Part shown: positions 45,689 through 54,227 of the stretch, piece after piece | Layout of the letters: each line of letters opens with the position of its first letter | How positions within the stretch are numbered: position 1 is the stretch's first letter | NCBI GenBank assembly: GCA_963708805.1 | Contig: CAVPUA010000001.1 | Span: 682,001-746,000 of the forward strand | Length of the DNA stretch: 64,000 bases | Direction: 5' to 3' | Origin: CAVPUA01 sp963708805 | GTDB taxonomy: Bacteria > Actinomycetota > Actinomycetes > Mycobacteriales > Jatrophihabitantaceae | Notes under the pieces: model-generated | What the model was told of the DNA's origin: nothing | What the model saw: the letters and a program-made list of their open reading frames with translations, nothing else | Database searches by the model: none | Made by a program: the position numbers and the translations under genes

Positions 45689-46577
45689 ACGTCATCGAGA
45701 CCTCTGGACTCGGCCGTCGATACGGCAGCAAGTGGGCGTTGCGCGACTGCACCGTGACCATCCCGGACGGTCATCTGGTCGCGCTGGTCGGGCCGAACGG
45801 CGCCGGCAAGAGCACGTTGCTGAACCTGGTCGTCGGCCTCACGCCACCCACCGAAGGATCGAGTCGAGGTCCTCGGCGGCGCGTCGGCAGGATCGGTCGC
45901 CGCTCTGGACGGGATCGCGTTCGTCGCCCAGGACATGCCGCTGTACCGGCACCTGTCGGTCGCGGACATGCTGCATCTGACCGGCAATCTGAACCTGCGT
46001 TTCGACACCGCCTACGCCCGCCGCCGACTCAGCGAACTCGGCATCGATCACAAGCAGAAGGCGGGCAAGCTCTCCGGCGGCCAGCAGGCGCAGCTCGCGC
46101 TGACGTTGGCCTTGGCCCGGCATCCCCGCCTGCTCGTGCTCGACGAGCCGACGGCTCCGCTCGATCCGGTCGCCCGCCACGACTTCATGGCCACGGTGCT
46201 GACCGCGATGGCCGACGACGGCGTGTCAGTCGTCCTGTCGTCACACATGCTGGCCGAACTGGAGCGGGTCACCGACTACCTCGTGCTCATCTCGCGACGG
46301 CCGGGTTCGGCTCAACGACGAAGTCGAGAAGCTACTCGCCACACACCGTCTGGTCAGCGCCGCGACCCCAGACCGACTACGGACCTCAGCGGTGAAGTAA
46401 TCGAGTCAACCACCATGGGCGCGCAGATCCATCAGCTCATCCGACTGACGCCAACCGACGCTCCGCTACCGCCGGACTGCGAAGCCCGCCCGGTCGGGCT
46501 CGAAGAACTCGCCCTCGCCTACCTCCGAGAAACCACCATCCACGCCCGAACTGAGCCCGGTCGGAGCGACCCGATGA
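45685..46577 (+). CDS. ABC transporter ATP-binding protein, module B (frameshifted)
   Basis: It starts MNVIETSGLGRRYGSKWALRDCTV and has Walker A GPNGAGKST, Q-loop VAQDM, signature LSGGQQAQLAL, Walker B LLVLDEPTAPLDP and the H-loop SSHML. It is a paralogue of the module A ATPase. Frame breaks are near 45862 (after PPTEG) and 46303 (after LVLISR, where GRVRLNDEVEKLLATH follows in another frame). The end is uncertain: the frame runs into the permease, and a one-base shift would stop at 46575-46577 with an ATGA overlap. Confidence 0.8.
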
Positions 46578-47617
46578 CCGCACTCTCGATGGCACCCTTG
46601 CCGTCGGTCCGCCCGGTGCCGTGGTCGCGTCTGGGCTGGGTCGTGTGGCGGCGCTACCGAACCATGCTCACCGCCACAGTCGGCATCCTCGCCGTGATCG
46701 CCGTCTATCTCGTGATCACCGGTGAGCAGATGCGTTCGGCCTATCACGCCGCCACCGCATGCAAGCCGACGGACTCGACGGCCTGCATGTACAAGTTCCA
46801 ACGCCTTCCACAACAGCTACGCCTCGCCCGGTTTCATCGGCGCCGTGCTGATGTTCCTGCCGGCCATCGTCGGCTCTTTCGTCGGTGCACCATTGCTGGC
46901 CCGAGAACTCGAAACCGGCACGTTCCGCTACGCCTGGACGCAAGGCGTCGGACGGATGCGTTGGGCGACCGCCATCCTGGTGTCGGGTGCAATCGGCGTC
47001 GCGATCATCATGACCGCGTTCGGAGCGTTGATCACGTGGCGGAACCGGCCCCTGTTCGACAGCGACATCACGCCTCGTCTGCACAGACGATATTCCCGGA
47101 AACCGGACTGGCCGCGGCCGGCTGGGCTCTCGCCGGCTTCGCCACAGCTGTTCTCGCGGGCCTACTGTGGCGGCGCGTTGTCCCGGCCATCGCCACCGCC
47201 TTCGCGGCCTGCTTCGGGTTGGAATACCTCGGCGCCACGTACCGCACTCATTACTTGACGCCGCTGACCACCACCAGCCTCGACCAGCCGGCCAAGGCCC
47301 TCACGATCAGCCAGTGGTGGACCAAGAGCGGCATCCACGTCAGCTCCAACCAAGTCGCCTCCGCGCTCAGCGGAGTCGGCGCGCCATTCAACGAGAGCGG
47401 CGGCAAAATAACGTCCACCGCCGGAAGCTCAACCGGCGCCGGCACGAACATCGACCCAGTTCAATACCTTCTCCAGCACGGATACACCCAGGTCACCAGC
47501 TACCAACCCGACAGCCGATACTGGCCGCTGCAATGGATCGAGTTCGGCTGGCTCACCGCCCTCGCGCTTGCCTTCCTCGGGATCGCGTTCTGGCTCTTAC
47601 GCCGACGCCCAGCCTGA
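46574..47617 (+). CDS. ABC-2 type permease, module B (frameshifted)
   Basis: A paralogue of the module A permease with the same FVGAPLLARELETGTFRYAWTQGVGRMRW block and six hydrophobic helices. The N-terminal helix (TVGILAVIAVYLVITGEQM) comes after MTALSMAPLPSVRPVPW, and the final helix before LLRRRPA. Frame breaks near 46795 (ACMYKFQ, then NAFHNSYASPGFIGAV) and 47075 split it into three pieces. Both ends are well conserved relative to module A, so the shifts look like sequence errors. Confidence 0.78.
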   Translation: MTALSMAPLPSVRPVPWSRLGWVVWRRYRTMLTATVGILAVIAVYLVITGEQMRSAYHAATACKPTDSTACMYKFQRLPQQLRLARFHRRRADVPAGHRRLFRRCTIAGPRTRNRHVPLRLDARRRTDALGDRHPGVGCNRRRDHHDRVRSVDHVAEPAPVRQRHHASSAQTIFPETGLAAAGWALAGFATAVLAGLLWRRVVPAIATAFAACFGLEYLGATYRTHYLTPLTTTSLDQPAKALTISQWWTKSGIHVSSNQVASALSGVGAPFNESGGKITSTAGSSTGAGTNIDPVQYLLQHGYTQVTSYQPDSRYWPLQWIEFGWLTALALAFLGIAFWLLRRRPA

Positions 47618-47681
47618 AGTCGATCTTCACCGGCGCCATGTGCGGAGGTCTTCGACCGGTCGGCTCGGGAATACTTCCGAT

Positions 47682-48239
47682 ATGGCGAAGCTGATCTTCT
47701 CTGCGATCACATCTCTCGATGGGTTCATCGAGGATGACGCCGGAGGTTTCGACTGGGCTGAGCCGGACGATGAGGTGTTCGCATTCCTGAACGAGTTGGA
47801 GCGCCCGGTCGGCACATACCTCTACGGGCGGCGCATGTACGAGATGTTGGTGTACTGGGAGACGGCGGACTTTCGCAGGGAGCAGTCACCTGTGGAGTGG
47901 GACTGGATGCAGTTGTGGCGCGCTGCTGACAAGGTCGTCTACTCCCGATCGCTGGATGCGGTGTCGAGCGCCAAGACTCGCCTCGAGCGTGACTTCGAGC
48001 CCGAAGCGGTGCAGGCGATGAAGGATTCGCTTGACCGCGACATGTCGATCGGTGGGCCGGATCTTGCCGCGCGAGCCTTCAGAGCCGGGCTCGTCGACCG
48101 CTGTCAACTCTTCCTGACACCGGTCCTCGTCGGCGGCGGCAAACCGGCACTGCCCACGGACGTTCGACTCGACCTCGAACTGATCTCCGAGCACCGGTTC
48201 GGCAACGGCGTCGTGTTCCTCGACTACCGAGTTCGGTGA
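47682..48239 (+). CDS. Dihydrofolate reductase-fold (RibD C-terminal) protein
   Basis: 185 residues: MAKLIFSAITSLDGFIEDDAGGFDWAEPDDEVFAFLNE at the start, GTYLYGRRMYEMLVYWE and MSIGGPDLAARAFRAGLVDRCQLFLTPVLVGGGKPALP later. These are the NADPH-binding features of the RibD-C family, which contains riboflavin reductases and many proteins of unknown role. ATG 47682 begins the first strand. Stand-alone; it has no riboflavin genes beside it. Confidence 0.85.
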   Translation: MAKLIFSAITSLDGFIEDDAGGFDWAEPDDEVFAFLNELERPVGTYLYGRRMYEMLVYWETADFRREQSPVEWDWMQLWRAADKVVYSRSLDAVSSAKTRLERDFEPEAVQAMKDSLDRDMSIGGPDLAARAFRAGLVDRCQLFLTPVLVGGGKPALPTDVRLDLELISEHRFGNGVVFLDYRVR

Positions 48240-48531
48240 AGGTCAGAGTCAAGGTTCATCACTCGTCAGTTCGCGCGCTGACGGCGGCATGCCCGTGCGT
48301 TGGGGTCTTCGGCGCAAAACCCGACGACCCGGTGGCCGGGACTCACTGCCACCGCGGCTCCGTGTTCTGGCCAAGGCCTGTCTGATCGTTTCTGACGCGG
48401 TCGTTGCGGGTACGCAATGAAGGTGACGCCAGGTTGAAGCGATGCCACAGCTCGCCGGATCTCCGGTCCGTTCTGTGAGCTGATAGACCGTCGACGAGCC
48501 GCCCCACGGGGCCTGCCCAAAAGGAACCGAC

Positions 48532-48876
48532 GTGGAACTGACAACAGGTGCAACTGAGGACGGCCGCGTTCAGCTGACCGTCTCCGGCGATATCGACATC
48601 GACACTGCAACGGCGCTACGACGAGCTGGCCTCGACCTGCTGGCGTCGATCAACTGCACCGAGCTGACGATCATGCTTGACGGTGTCACATTCATGGACT
48701 CGATCGCCGTCGGAGCATTGGTCGAGATCCGCAACGCAACCACGGCGACCAGCCGCCTGATATTGCGCGAGCCGTCCAAGTCTGCGCGCCGCCTGCTTCA
48801 GCTCACCGACCTCTACCGCGTCTTCGACGTCATCCATGATGACGACCGCCCCTCGACGCCGACGGTTGACGACTAA
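48532..48876 (+). CDS. STAS-domain anti-sigma-factor antagonist
   Basis: 114 residues forming one STAS domain: VQLTVSGDIDIDTATALRRAGLDLL, then IMLDGVTFMDSIAVGALVEIRNA. The serine in FMDSIAVG is at the position phosphorylated in SpoIIAA-like antagonists. It should bind an anti-sigma kinase, but none is next to it. GTG 48532 follows AAAGGAACC. The 290 bases upstream (48240-48531) show no gene or clear structure. Confidence 0.85.
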   Translation: MELTTGATEDGRVQLTVSGDIDIDTATALRRAGLDLLASINCTELTIMLDGVTFMDSIAVGALVEIRNATTATSRLILREPSKSARRLLQLTDLYRVFDVIHDDDRPSTPTVDD

Positions 48877-49016
48877 CTAGATGGCTGACGCCGGTATTGG
48901 TCGATCTGCGACTCAGACTGGCTCACGCGCGAGAGCATCGCACAGACTCAGGTCGTTAACCGCAGCGCGCACGTCGCAGCATAGAAAGACGTTCTGCGTG
49001 TCGTTGCAGGGCGTAG

Positions 49017-49071
49017 GAACGTCCTCCTGATGCGTTTCGGGCTTGGTGTCCCACGCAGGAGGAGGACGTTC
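49017..49071 (+). promoter_or_regulatory. Hairpin masking the ribosome binding site of the IS110 transposase
   Basis: GAACGTCCTCCT (49017-49028) is perfectly complementary to AGGAGGACGTTC (49060-49071), which contains the AGGAGG ribosome binding site and ends just before ATG 49072. The loop is 31 bases. In the folded state the start would be closed. Confidence 0.7.
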
Positions 49072-49515
49072 ATGGGTAACGGTAATGGTGTGTGGCGGGG
49101 GGATCGCAACCGCAACGCGAGGCTGGTTCGGTTGCGGGCTTTGGTGCCGGTTTCGAACGCGATCGTGGGGATCGATCTCGCTGATAGCAAGCAGATGGTC
49201 GTGGTCACTGATCACGATTCGAAGGTGCTGGCGCGGCGGACGTTTCGCTGCCGGGCGTGGGAGCTCGGCGTCGCTTTGGACTGGGCTCGGGAGCGGGCGG
49301 CGGCCAGGGGCTGGTCCGGGGTGACGGTGTCGTGCGTGCCGACCGGTCACCGGTGGCGGGTTCTCGGGCAGCTGGCTGCCGATCGCGGGTTGCCGCTCGT
49401 GTGTGTTCAGCCGATGGTGACCCAGGCTTGTCCGGTGGTGATCACGGCGTGCAGGTGGCGCAGGATCGCTGCGGCGATGACGGTACGACGGACGAGGCAC
49501 CGACCAACCGCTTGA
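49072..49515 (+). pseudogene. IS110-family transposase remnant (N-terminal part)
   Basis: Only the N-terminal DEDD (RuvC-like) part of an IS110 transposase is present: IVGIDLADSKQMVVVTDHD, then VALDWARERAAARGWSGVTV and LPLVCVQPM. A full protein is about 400 residues with the catalytic Ser in its C-terminal domain, which is absent. The frame degenerates after VCVQPM and stops at 49515. Strong SD AGGAGG before ATG 49072. No right end of the element is recognised. Confidence 0.85.
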
Positions 49516-49579
49516 CGCAAAACAACTCACGCTGATGTGCGGTCGTGTTCCCGACCGGAAATCGGCCACTTCGGATGGA

Positions 49580-49954
49580 CTACAGATTCCCAGTTGCCGA
49601 AGCCGCTGGCAGCGTGGGCTCGTCCTCCGCTGGAATGTGGTTGGCACGGATGAAGAGCACCTGAAAGGTCGCTCCGACACCGGCGACCATGATCAGCAAG
49701 CCCGTGAGCTTGACGGCGTCACTTCCGACGATTGCTGCCGTGAGGACCCCTCCGAATATAAACGCGGCCGATACCGCGTACCACCAGCGGCTCAAATCTC
49801 GATTCCGCTGCGAGGCGATGCTGCCCAGGAGAGTCACGATCGAGATAACTGCCGACTCGGGATGATGGCTCCACATGGCCCAAGCAATCGAACCGGCAGC
49901 TACCAACAACAGAGCTAATCCAGCGACGATCTGTCGAGAACTCCTCACGGCCAC
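49580..49954 (-). CDS. Hypothetical membrane protein with three helices
   Basis: From GTG 49954: VAVRSSRQIVAGLALLLVAAGSIAWAM, then helices at AVSAAFIFGGVLTAAIVG and LTGLLIMVAGVGATFQVLFI, with a polar end PAEDEPTLPAASATGNL. About 124 residues. The frame is open further upstream, but that part is antisense to the next gene and lacks hydrophobic or conserved character. No family recognised. Confidence 0.5.
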   Translation of the reverse strand: MAVRSSRQIVAGLALLLVAAGSIAWAMWSHHPESAVISIVTLLGSIASQRNRDLSRWWYAVSAAFIFGGVLTAAIVGSDAVKLTGLLIMVAGVGATFQVLFIRANHIPAEDEPTLPAASATGNL

Positions 49955-50042
49955 GCACAAAGGATAGGTAGCTCCGGACCGGAGCGCCCATCGCGGCACG
50001 ACCGGATAGTCCACACGATCGTTGGGCCTGCACAATGGCGGC

Positions 50043-50513
50043 ATGCCCGTGCCGTGGACCCACGTTGAACAGCAGTTCAAAGACGACGGCAACACCGCGT
50101 TTCTTTGCGACATCGTCGTTCCAGCAGCGGAAGCAGGTGACTGGCAGCGCGTGCTCGATCTGCTGCGCCAGTACGAGACCGCATGGCAGGTCGGCTATTC
50201 CGAAGATGGTGAGAGGGCAGAACTCCCTCGACTTGCCCAGCAGCTCGTGAGCCGATCAAGAGAGGCCAACGTCGTTATCTCGATGAACATCACTGGCCTG
50301 CCGATCTACGGCCACGTCTTTGGCGAGGACTGGATCGAGTTCGACGTTCCTGCACGAGACATCGAAGGGCAAAAGTCGGTGGATGCGCTCGCTGATTTCG
50401 TCATCGTCGTGGGCCGCGCACTGGGCAAGGAAGTCCGGGCCACTCCTGAGGCAGCTCACGACGCGCCGATGTTCGTCTATGACGTGTCCATGGATGGAGT
50501 TCGCACGCCCTAG
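50043..50513 (+). CDS. Hypothetical soluble protein
   Basis: 156 residues: MPVPWTHVEQQFKDDGNTAFLCDIVVPAAEAGDWQRVLDLLRQYETAW, later VVISMNITGLPIYGHVFGEDWIEFDVPARDIEG and SVDALADFVIVVGRALGKEVRATPE. Acidic with mixed alpha/beta character. The stand-alone accessory location and layout recall immunity-type proteins, but there is no toxin beside it and I do not assign a role. Confidence 0.5.
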   Translation: MPVPWTHVEQQFKDDGNTAFLCDIVVPAAEAGDWQRVLDLLRQYETAWQVGYSEDGERAELPRLAQQLVSRSREANVVISMNITGLPIYGHVFGEDWIEFDVPARDIEGQKSVDALADFVIVVGRALGKEVRATPEAAHDAPMFVYDVSMDGVRTP

Positions 50514-50624
50514 TTCCTGTCCAGCCCGAACTACCGCACATCGGCATCTCCGGTCGTCTGAGAACCGAAAGGCGGCCTGAAGGGGCGTTCGCGACAGACA
50601 TACTGTCACGCCAGCGGCCGCCGC

Positions 50625-51035
50625 CTAAGTTGTTACTCGTTCGACGGGCTGGCCGGTCAGCTCGGCGATGAGTTCGAAGTCTTTGTCGAGGTGCAGGACG
50701 GTCAAGCCGACGAGCTCGGCGGTAGCAGCGATGATCAAATCGGGGATCGACGGTGCACGATGCTTGCCCTTGCCCGCGAGGGTCACCTGCACGTCCAACG
50801 CCCGGTCTTCGATTGCCGGCGTCAGGTACTCGACGGGCATCGCCGAGAGTGGTGGCGTGCGGAACACTGCGCGCGCGTGGGCAGCGGTGCGCGCGGAATA
50901 GCCGACCTCAAGCAGGGTTACGGAAGTGACGCGCACGAGTCCACGTTCGATTCGCGTCGCCCAGTCCCCAGCGTCCGGGCTGTCTGCCAGACGGACCAGT
51001 GCGGACTTGTCGATCAGCCAGCCGGCTACCGCCAC
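50625..51035 (-). CDS. vapC: PIN-domain ribonuclease toxin VapC
   Basis: 136 residues with the four acidic PIN residues: D9 (WLIDKSALVRL), E43 (TLLEVGYSART), D99 (IPDLIIAATAELVGLTVLHLD) and D117 in LDKDFELIAELTG. VapC toxins cleave tRNA or rRNA. GTG 51035 overlaps the antitoxin gene by ten bases, the usual coupled arrangement. Confidence 0.92.
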   Translation of the reverse strand: MAVAGWLIDKSALVRLADSPDAGDWATRIERGLVRVTSVTLLEVGYSARTAAHARAVFRTPPLSAMPVEYLTPAIEDRALDVQVTLAGKGKHRAPSIPDLIIAATAELVGLTVLHLDKDFELIAELTGQPVERVTT

Positions 51036-51247
51036 GCAGTGTCCATGACCGACTCGTCGCCGAGGTCGGCGAATCTGTCGGCGAACCGGCGCAGGTCCTT
51101 GATCGACACCGAGGAAGGGCTGGTTGCGGCATCGGCCGCGAGGCGGCGTCGGATGTATTCGACACGGGAGATTCCCAACCGAGCAGCGTGCGCGTCCACG
51201 CCAGCCAGGACGTCGTCGGGAATGTCACGGATCAGCACGTCACTCAT
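51026..51247 (-). CDS. vapB: Ribbon-helix-helix antitoxin VapB
   Basis: 73 residues: MSDVLIRDIPDDVLAGVDAHAARLGISRVEYIRRRLAADA is an RHH (FitA/VapB-like) DNA-binding domain. The tail SVSIKDLRRFADRFADLGDESVMD would wrap the toxin. ATG 51247 follows AAGGAGG. A perfect palindrome lies 15 bases upstream, the expected autoregulatory operator. Confidence 0.9.
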   Translation of the reverse strand: MSDVLIRDIPDDVLAGVDAHAARLGISRVEYIRRRLAADAATSPSSVSIKDLRRFADRFADLGDESVMDTAWR

Positions 51248-51261
51248 GAGGAGCACCTCCT

Positions 51262-51279
51262 TGATATCTGAAGATATCA
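51262..51279 (-). promoter_or_regulatory. VapB operator palindrome
   Basis: TGATATCT-GA-AGATATCA is a perfect inverted repeat of eight-base arms directly upstream of vapB. RHH antitoxins bind such sites with the toxin to control their own operon. Confidence 0.8.
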
Positions 51280-51437
51280 CGATCTGAGGTCGAGACGATG
51301 CGTCCGCAGATCGGCAAGACCGCGCACGGACGGCGGGACGTGCGGATGTTCGTCAGTGACTGACGGTCCAGCGAATCGTTAGGAATTTGCCGCCGACGCA
51401 GCCTCCAAACGTGGCTGGCAGCTAGTTCAATCCGAAT

Positions 51438-51920
51438 GTGCGATTCCCAGCACCCGTATTCGTGGCACTCGGTGCCTTCGTCTTCGCTGTCCTCGGCGCA
51501 AGTTGCTCGGTGGACAAAGCAGACGGTCCGCGCGTGAAGATTTGTGGGAGCTACATCGGGGCGGCCGACGTTGTCGCTGGAGTTTCCTCTTGGTACGTCG
51601 ATGCATCAGCCAAGAACGCGACGCTCAGCCTGCCCTACTACGGGTCCGATCCGACCATCGCGGGTACCTGGGTTCGGCTAACCACCAACTGCGCCGCCGG
51701 AGCGCTCTTCACCGTTTCGGCCCCTGCGGTGATCCAAGTCGGCGATCAGATTCACACACAGGATGGCAAGTTCGCGGCAGTGCGTTTCATCCCGGTAGGC
51801 GTTGGTCGCACGACCGTCACCATCGAGCAGGCGGGCTCCAGGTCCCAGATCGTCACTATCACCGTCGTGCCGGCGCCGTTTGCACCGAGCGAACCCGTGC
51901 CAGTCACACCAAGTTCGTGA
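51438..51920 (+). CDS. Secreted hypothetical protein, possible lipoprotein
   Basis: 160 residues. The N-terminus MRFPAPVFVALGAFVFAVLGASC is a signal sequence; the Cys after GAS could be lipidated, though the -3 residue is not typical. The rest is beta-rich (ATLSLPYYGSDPTIAGTWVRL; AVIQVGDQIHTQDGKFAAVRFIP; TTVTIEQAGSRSQIVTITVVP) and ends in a Pro/Ser tail. It looks like an Ig-like outer domain. GTG 51438 is the only start ahead of the signal. Confidence 0.55.
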   Translation: MRFPAPVFVALGAFVFAVLGASCSVDKADGPRVKICGSYIGAADVVAGVSSWYVDASAKNATLSLPYYGSDPTIAGTWVRLTTNCAAGALFTVSAPAVIQVGDQIHTQDGKFAAVRFIPVGVGRTTVTIEQAGSRSQIVTITVVPAPFAPSEPVPVTPSS

Positions 51921-52194
51921 GCATGCCCTGACGTCGGCATGAGAGTGTGACTCAACAGCAGTGGATTGCCACGTGGCTGACCGGCCGGCCTGCTGATCGA
52001 CTACCGGACTGACACGTCCCGTCGGGAAGCGCGGCACGGAGGCGAAGCGGCCGTCCGCGACCGAGCGGATCACCCAACCTTTACCCATCCGGATGCCCGC
52101 CCGGGCCAACCTGTCGCCGAGCCCATCGACGAGAACGCCCCTAGTTTCCACGGGAATCGGGCGATGTCCGGCGGTCGCCAACGGAACAAGATCA

Positions 52195-52235
52195 AATCGA
52201 AAGGCGTTCTGGTTCGAGTCCAGACGCGCGATCCA
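52195..52235 (+). repeat. Degenerate tRNA 3'-end fragment (possible att site)
   Basis: AATCGAA, a T arm TCTGG-TTCGAGT-CCAGA, seven acceptor-like bases CGCGCGA, one base and CCA follow one another as in a tRNA 3' half. Eighteen bases (TTCTGGTTCGAGTCCAGA) are identical to tRNA-Asn at 33478-33495. No 5' half is present. The gap 51921-52256 holds nothing else I can name. Confidence 0.6.
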
Positions 52236-52256
52236 GCGCTCCACGCAGAAGCGGGT

Positions 52257-52688
52257 TCAGTCGCTCACTGAATGTTTGTCGGTCCAGAGAATGCGGGCGT
52301 CGCGTCGTTGGAAGCGCCAGCCGCGATCGGTGCGCAGGTAGGTGTCGACGTAACGGACAGGTGATTCGATGACCGTCCGGGTGCCGTCGGCGTTCCGGCT
52401 GTAGTGGTAGGCGACCGTGTAGGTCTCGCCGGTGGCGTGGTCGCCGTCGACGTCGCAGATGTGGTTGCCGACGAAGTAGAACGTCTGGTCGTAGCGGGCC
52501 ATGTAGTCGATGATCTTTTCCAGGCCGGCCGGCGACGGGAACTCGCGGGTGTCTTCGGCGGAGATGGTGAGGATGCCGTCAGGGACGAACAGGTCGATGA
52601 GCGTCGCGGCGTCCCGGTCGTCCATGGAGCGGGCGTAGCGGTCGGCGAGGTCGCGCAGTGCGCGCGCGTCGTTCTGGTCGTTGGTCAT
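52257..52688 (-). CDS. SnoaL-like (NTF2-fold) protein
   Basis: 143 residues: ALRDLADRYARSMDDRDAATLIDLFVPDGILTI is the typical start of the SnoaL_4 family. ATGETYTVAYHYSRNADGTRTVIESPVRYVDTYLRTDRGWRFQRRDARILW completes the cone-shaped fold. Members include ring-hydroxylating dioxygenase beta-like and isomerase proteins; no activity can be inferred. Third gene of the oxidoreductase-MarR operon, 69 bases after marR. Confidence 0.82.
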   Translation of the reverse strand: MTNDQNDARALRDLADRYARSMDDRDAATLIDLFVPDGILTISAEDTREFPSPAGLEKIIDYMARYDQTFYFVGNHICDVDGDHATGETYTVAYHYSRNADGTRTVIESPVRYVDTYLRTDRGWRFQRRDARILWTDKHSVSD

Positions 52689-52757
52689 GTCAGTGTCCTT
52701 GGTTGCGGATCATCGACATCCTGACACGAGGCCGTCGATACCCCGGCGAGGATCGGG

Positions 52758-53204
52758 TCACGCAGTGGGTCCAGCGTCACGAGGTGGCCGATAGGCGCGC
52801 AACTGCGACAGCGATCGGCTCAGATCATCGAGCTGTATCGGTGTGAGCGCCGAGCCCAGGCGTAGTTGCAGTTCCGCCGAAAAGGCCGCGGTTGCCTTCC
52901 GCAACAGCGTTCGTCCCCGGGGCGTCAGGGTGATGAGTGAAGACCGGGCGTCATGGGGGTTCGGCCGGCGGCGACAGTGGCCGGCGGCCTCGACCCGGTT
53001 GACGATCTTGCTGGCGCCGGGCCAGCCGATGACGAGTGCGTCGGCGATGTCCTGCACGCGGCAGGGGCCCGAACTGATGACCTGCATCGTCTCGAATCGC
53101 GCGAGGGTGAGCTCACACTCTTCGCGCAGGCGCGCATCGACGGCGTTCCACAATGTGGTCTCGAAACGCACGAGGTCGTGGAAGGTCCGGGCGAGGTCGG
53201 CCAT
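52758..53204 (-). CDS. MarR-family transcriptional regulator
   Basis: 148 residues with a winged helix: TLARFETMQVISSGPCRVQDIADALVIGWPGASKIVNRVEAAGHCRRRPNPHDARSSLITLTPRG, plus flanking dimer helices. It follows the quinone-oxidoreductase gene with a 2-base gap. The 22-base palindrome ahead of that gene is its likely operator, giving an autoregulated redox- or phenolic-sensing operon. Confidence 0.9.
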   Translation of the reverse strand: MADLARTFHDLVRFETTLWNAVDARLREECELTLARFETMQVISSGPCRVQDIADALVIGWPGASKIVNRVEAAGHCRRRPNPHDARSSLITLTPRGRTLLRKATAAFSAELQLRLGSALTPIQLDDLSRSLSQLRAYRPPRDAGPTA

Positions 53205-53206
53205 CG

Positions 53207-54214
53207 TCAGTCGATCTGGACCAGCACTCGACCGGCGGCCCCGGCCTCGACGAGTTCGTGGGCCTCGGCAATGCGTTCGAGCGGGACTCGTTCGGCGATG
53301 ACCGAGCGCAGCTCACCCCCGACCAGGGCGTCGGTGAGTTCGGCCGCGGCGTGGGCCTTGACGGCTGCGGCGAAGTCGTCGCTGCCCAGCAGGCGCAGGC
53401 ACGTGTCGGCGAAGCCGAGCGTCCAGTAGGGGATCGACGGCAGTTCGACCGATGTCGCGAAGGACGAGATGGTGGCGCCGACCGCGACGATCTTGGCGTT
53501 GAGCTCGATGTGGGCGCCGAAGTCGACGTCGGCGATCCGGTGGACGCCGTCCGGGGCGATCGCACGAACAGCCTCGGCCAGGTCGGAGCGGCCGGCGTCC
53601 AGTACGTGCGAGGCGCCCAGGTCCCGCGCCCGATCCTGTTGCCCGTCACGCACGATCGCGATGACCGTAGCCCCGCCCCGGCGGGCCATCTGAGTGGCGA
53701 TCGCGCCGACCCCGCCGACGGCTCCGTGGACCAGGACGACCAACCCCGTCACCGGGCCGTCGGCGAACACCGCCCGGTAGCCGGTGATGCCTGCGATTCC
53801 CAGGCAGGCGGCCTGTTCCGCCAGCCACGCGTCGTCATGCTCCAGCGAGGACGGCAGGGCCACCGCGAGTTCGGTCGGCACGACGACGTACTGCGCAGCG
53901 GTCCCGAACGGCCGATAGGACTGCGCTCCGTAGCACCACGCCCGCGTCCCGATCCGCTCCGCCGGCACTCCCTCGCCGACCGCGTCGATGACGCCCGCGC
54001 CGTCGCTGTGCGGAATCACCCGCGGGAACGCCATGCTGCTCGAGCCCTGCCAGACCGACCTCTTCTTGACATCACCCGGGCTCAGACCCGACACCTGGAC
54101 TGCGATGCGAACCTCGCCCGGACCGGGCTGGGGGTCGGGTAGGTCACCGACGACAAGAACCTCGCGCGCCGGACCGCGTTTCTCGAACCAGGCTGCTCGC
54201 ACGGTGCCACCCAC
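53207..54214 (-). CDS. Zinc-independent MDR oxidoreductase (quinone-reductase type)
   Basis: 335 residues of the medium-chain dehydrogenase/reductase superfamily. The N-terminal GroES-like domain has QVSGLSPGDVKKRS and VIPHSDGAGVIDAVGEGV. The NADPH-binding motif VLVHGAVGGVGAIATQMARRGGATVIAI follows. No catalytic-zinc ligands or structural Cys cluster are seen, so it is of the NADPH:quinone reductase type. GTG 54214. It begins the operon with marR and the SnoaL gene. Confidence 0.88.
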   Translation of the reverse strand: MGGTVRAAWFEKRGPAREVLVVGDLPDPQPGPGEVRIAVQVSGLSPGDVKKRSVWQGSSSMAFPRVIPHSDGAGVIDAVGEGVPAERIGTRAWCYGAQSYRPFGTAAQYVVVPTELAVALPSSLEHDDAWLAEQAACLGIAGITGYRAVFADGPVTGLVVLVHGAVGGVGAIATQMARRGGATVIAIVRDGQQDRARDLGASHVLDAGRSDLAEAVRAIAPDGVHRIADVDFGAHIELNAKIVAVGATISSFATSVELPSIPYWTLGFADTCLRLLGSDDFAAAVKAHAAAELTDALVGGELRSVIAERVPLERIAEAHELVEAGAAGRVLVQID

Positions 54215-54227
54215 ATTCGCCGATCGA

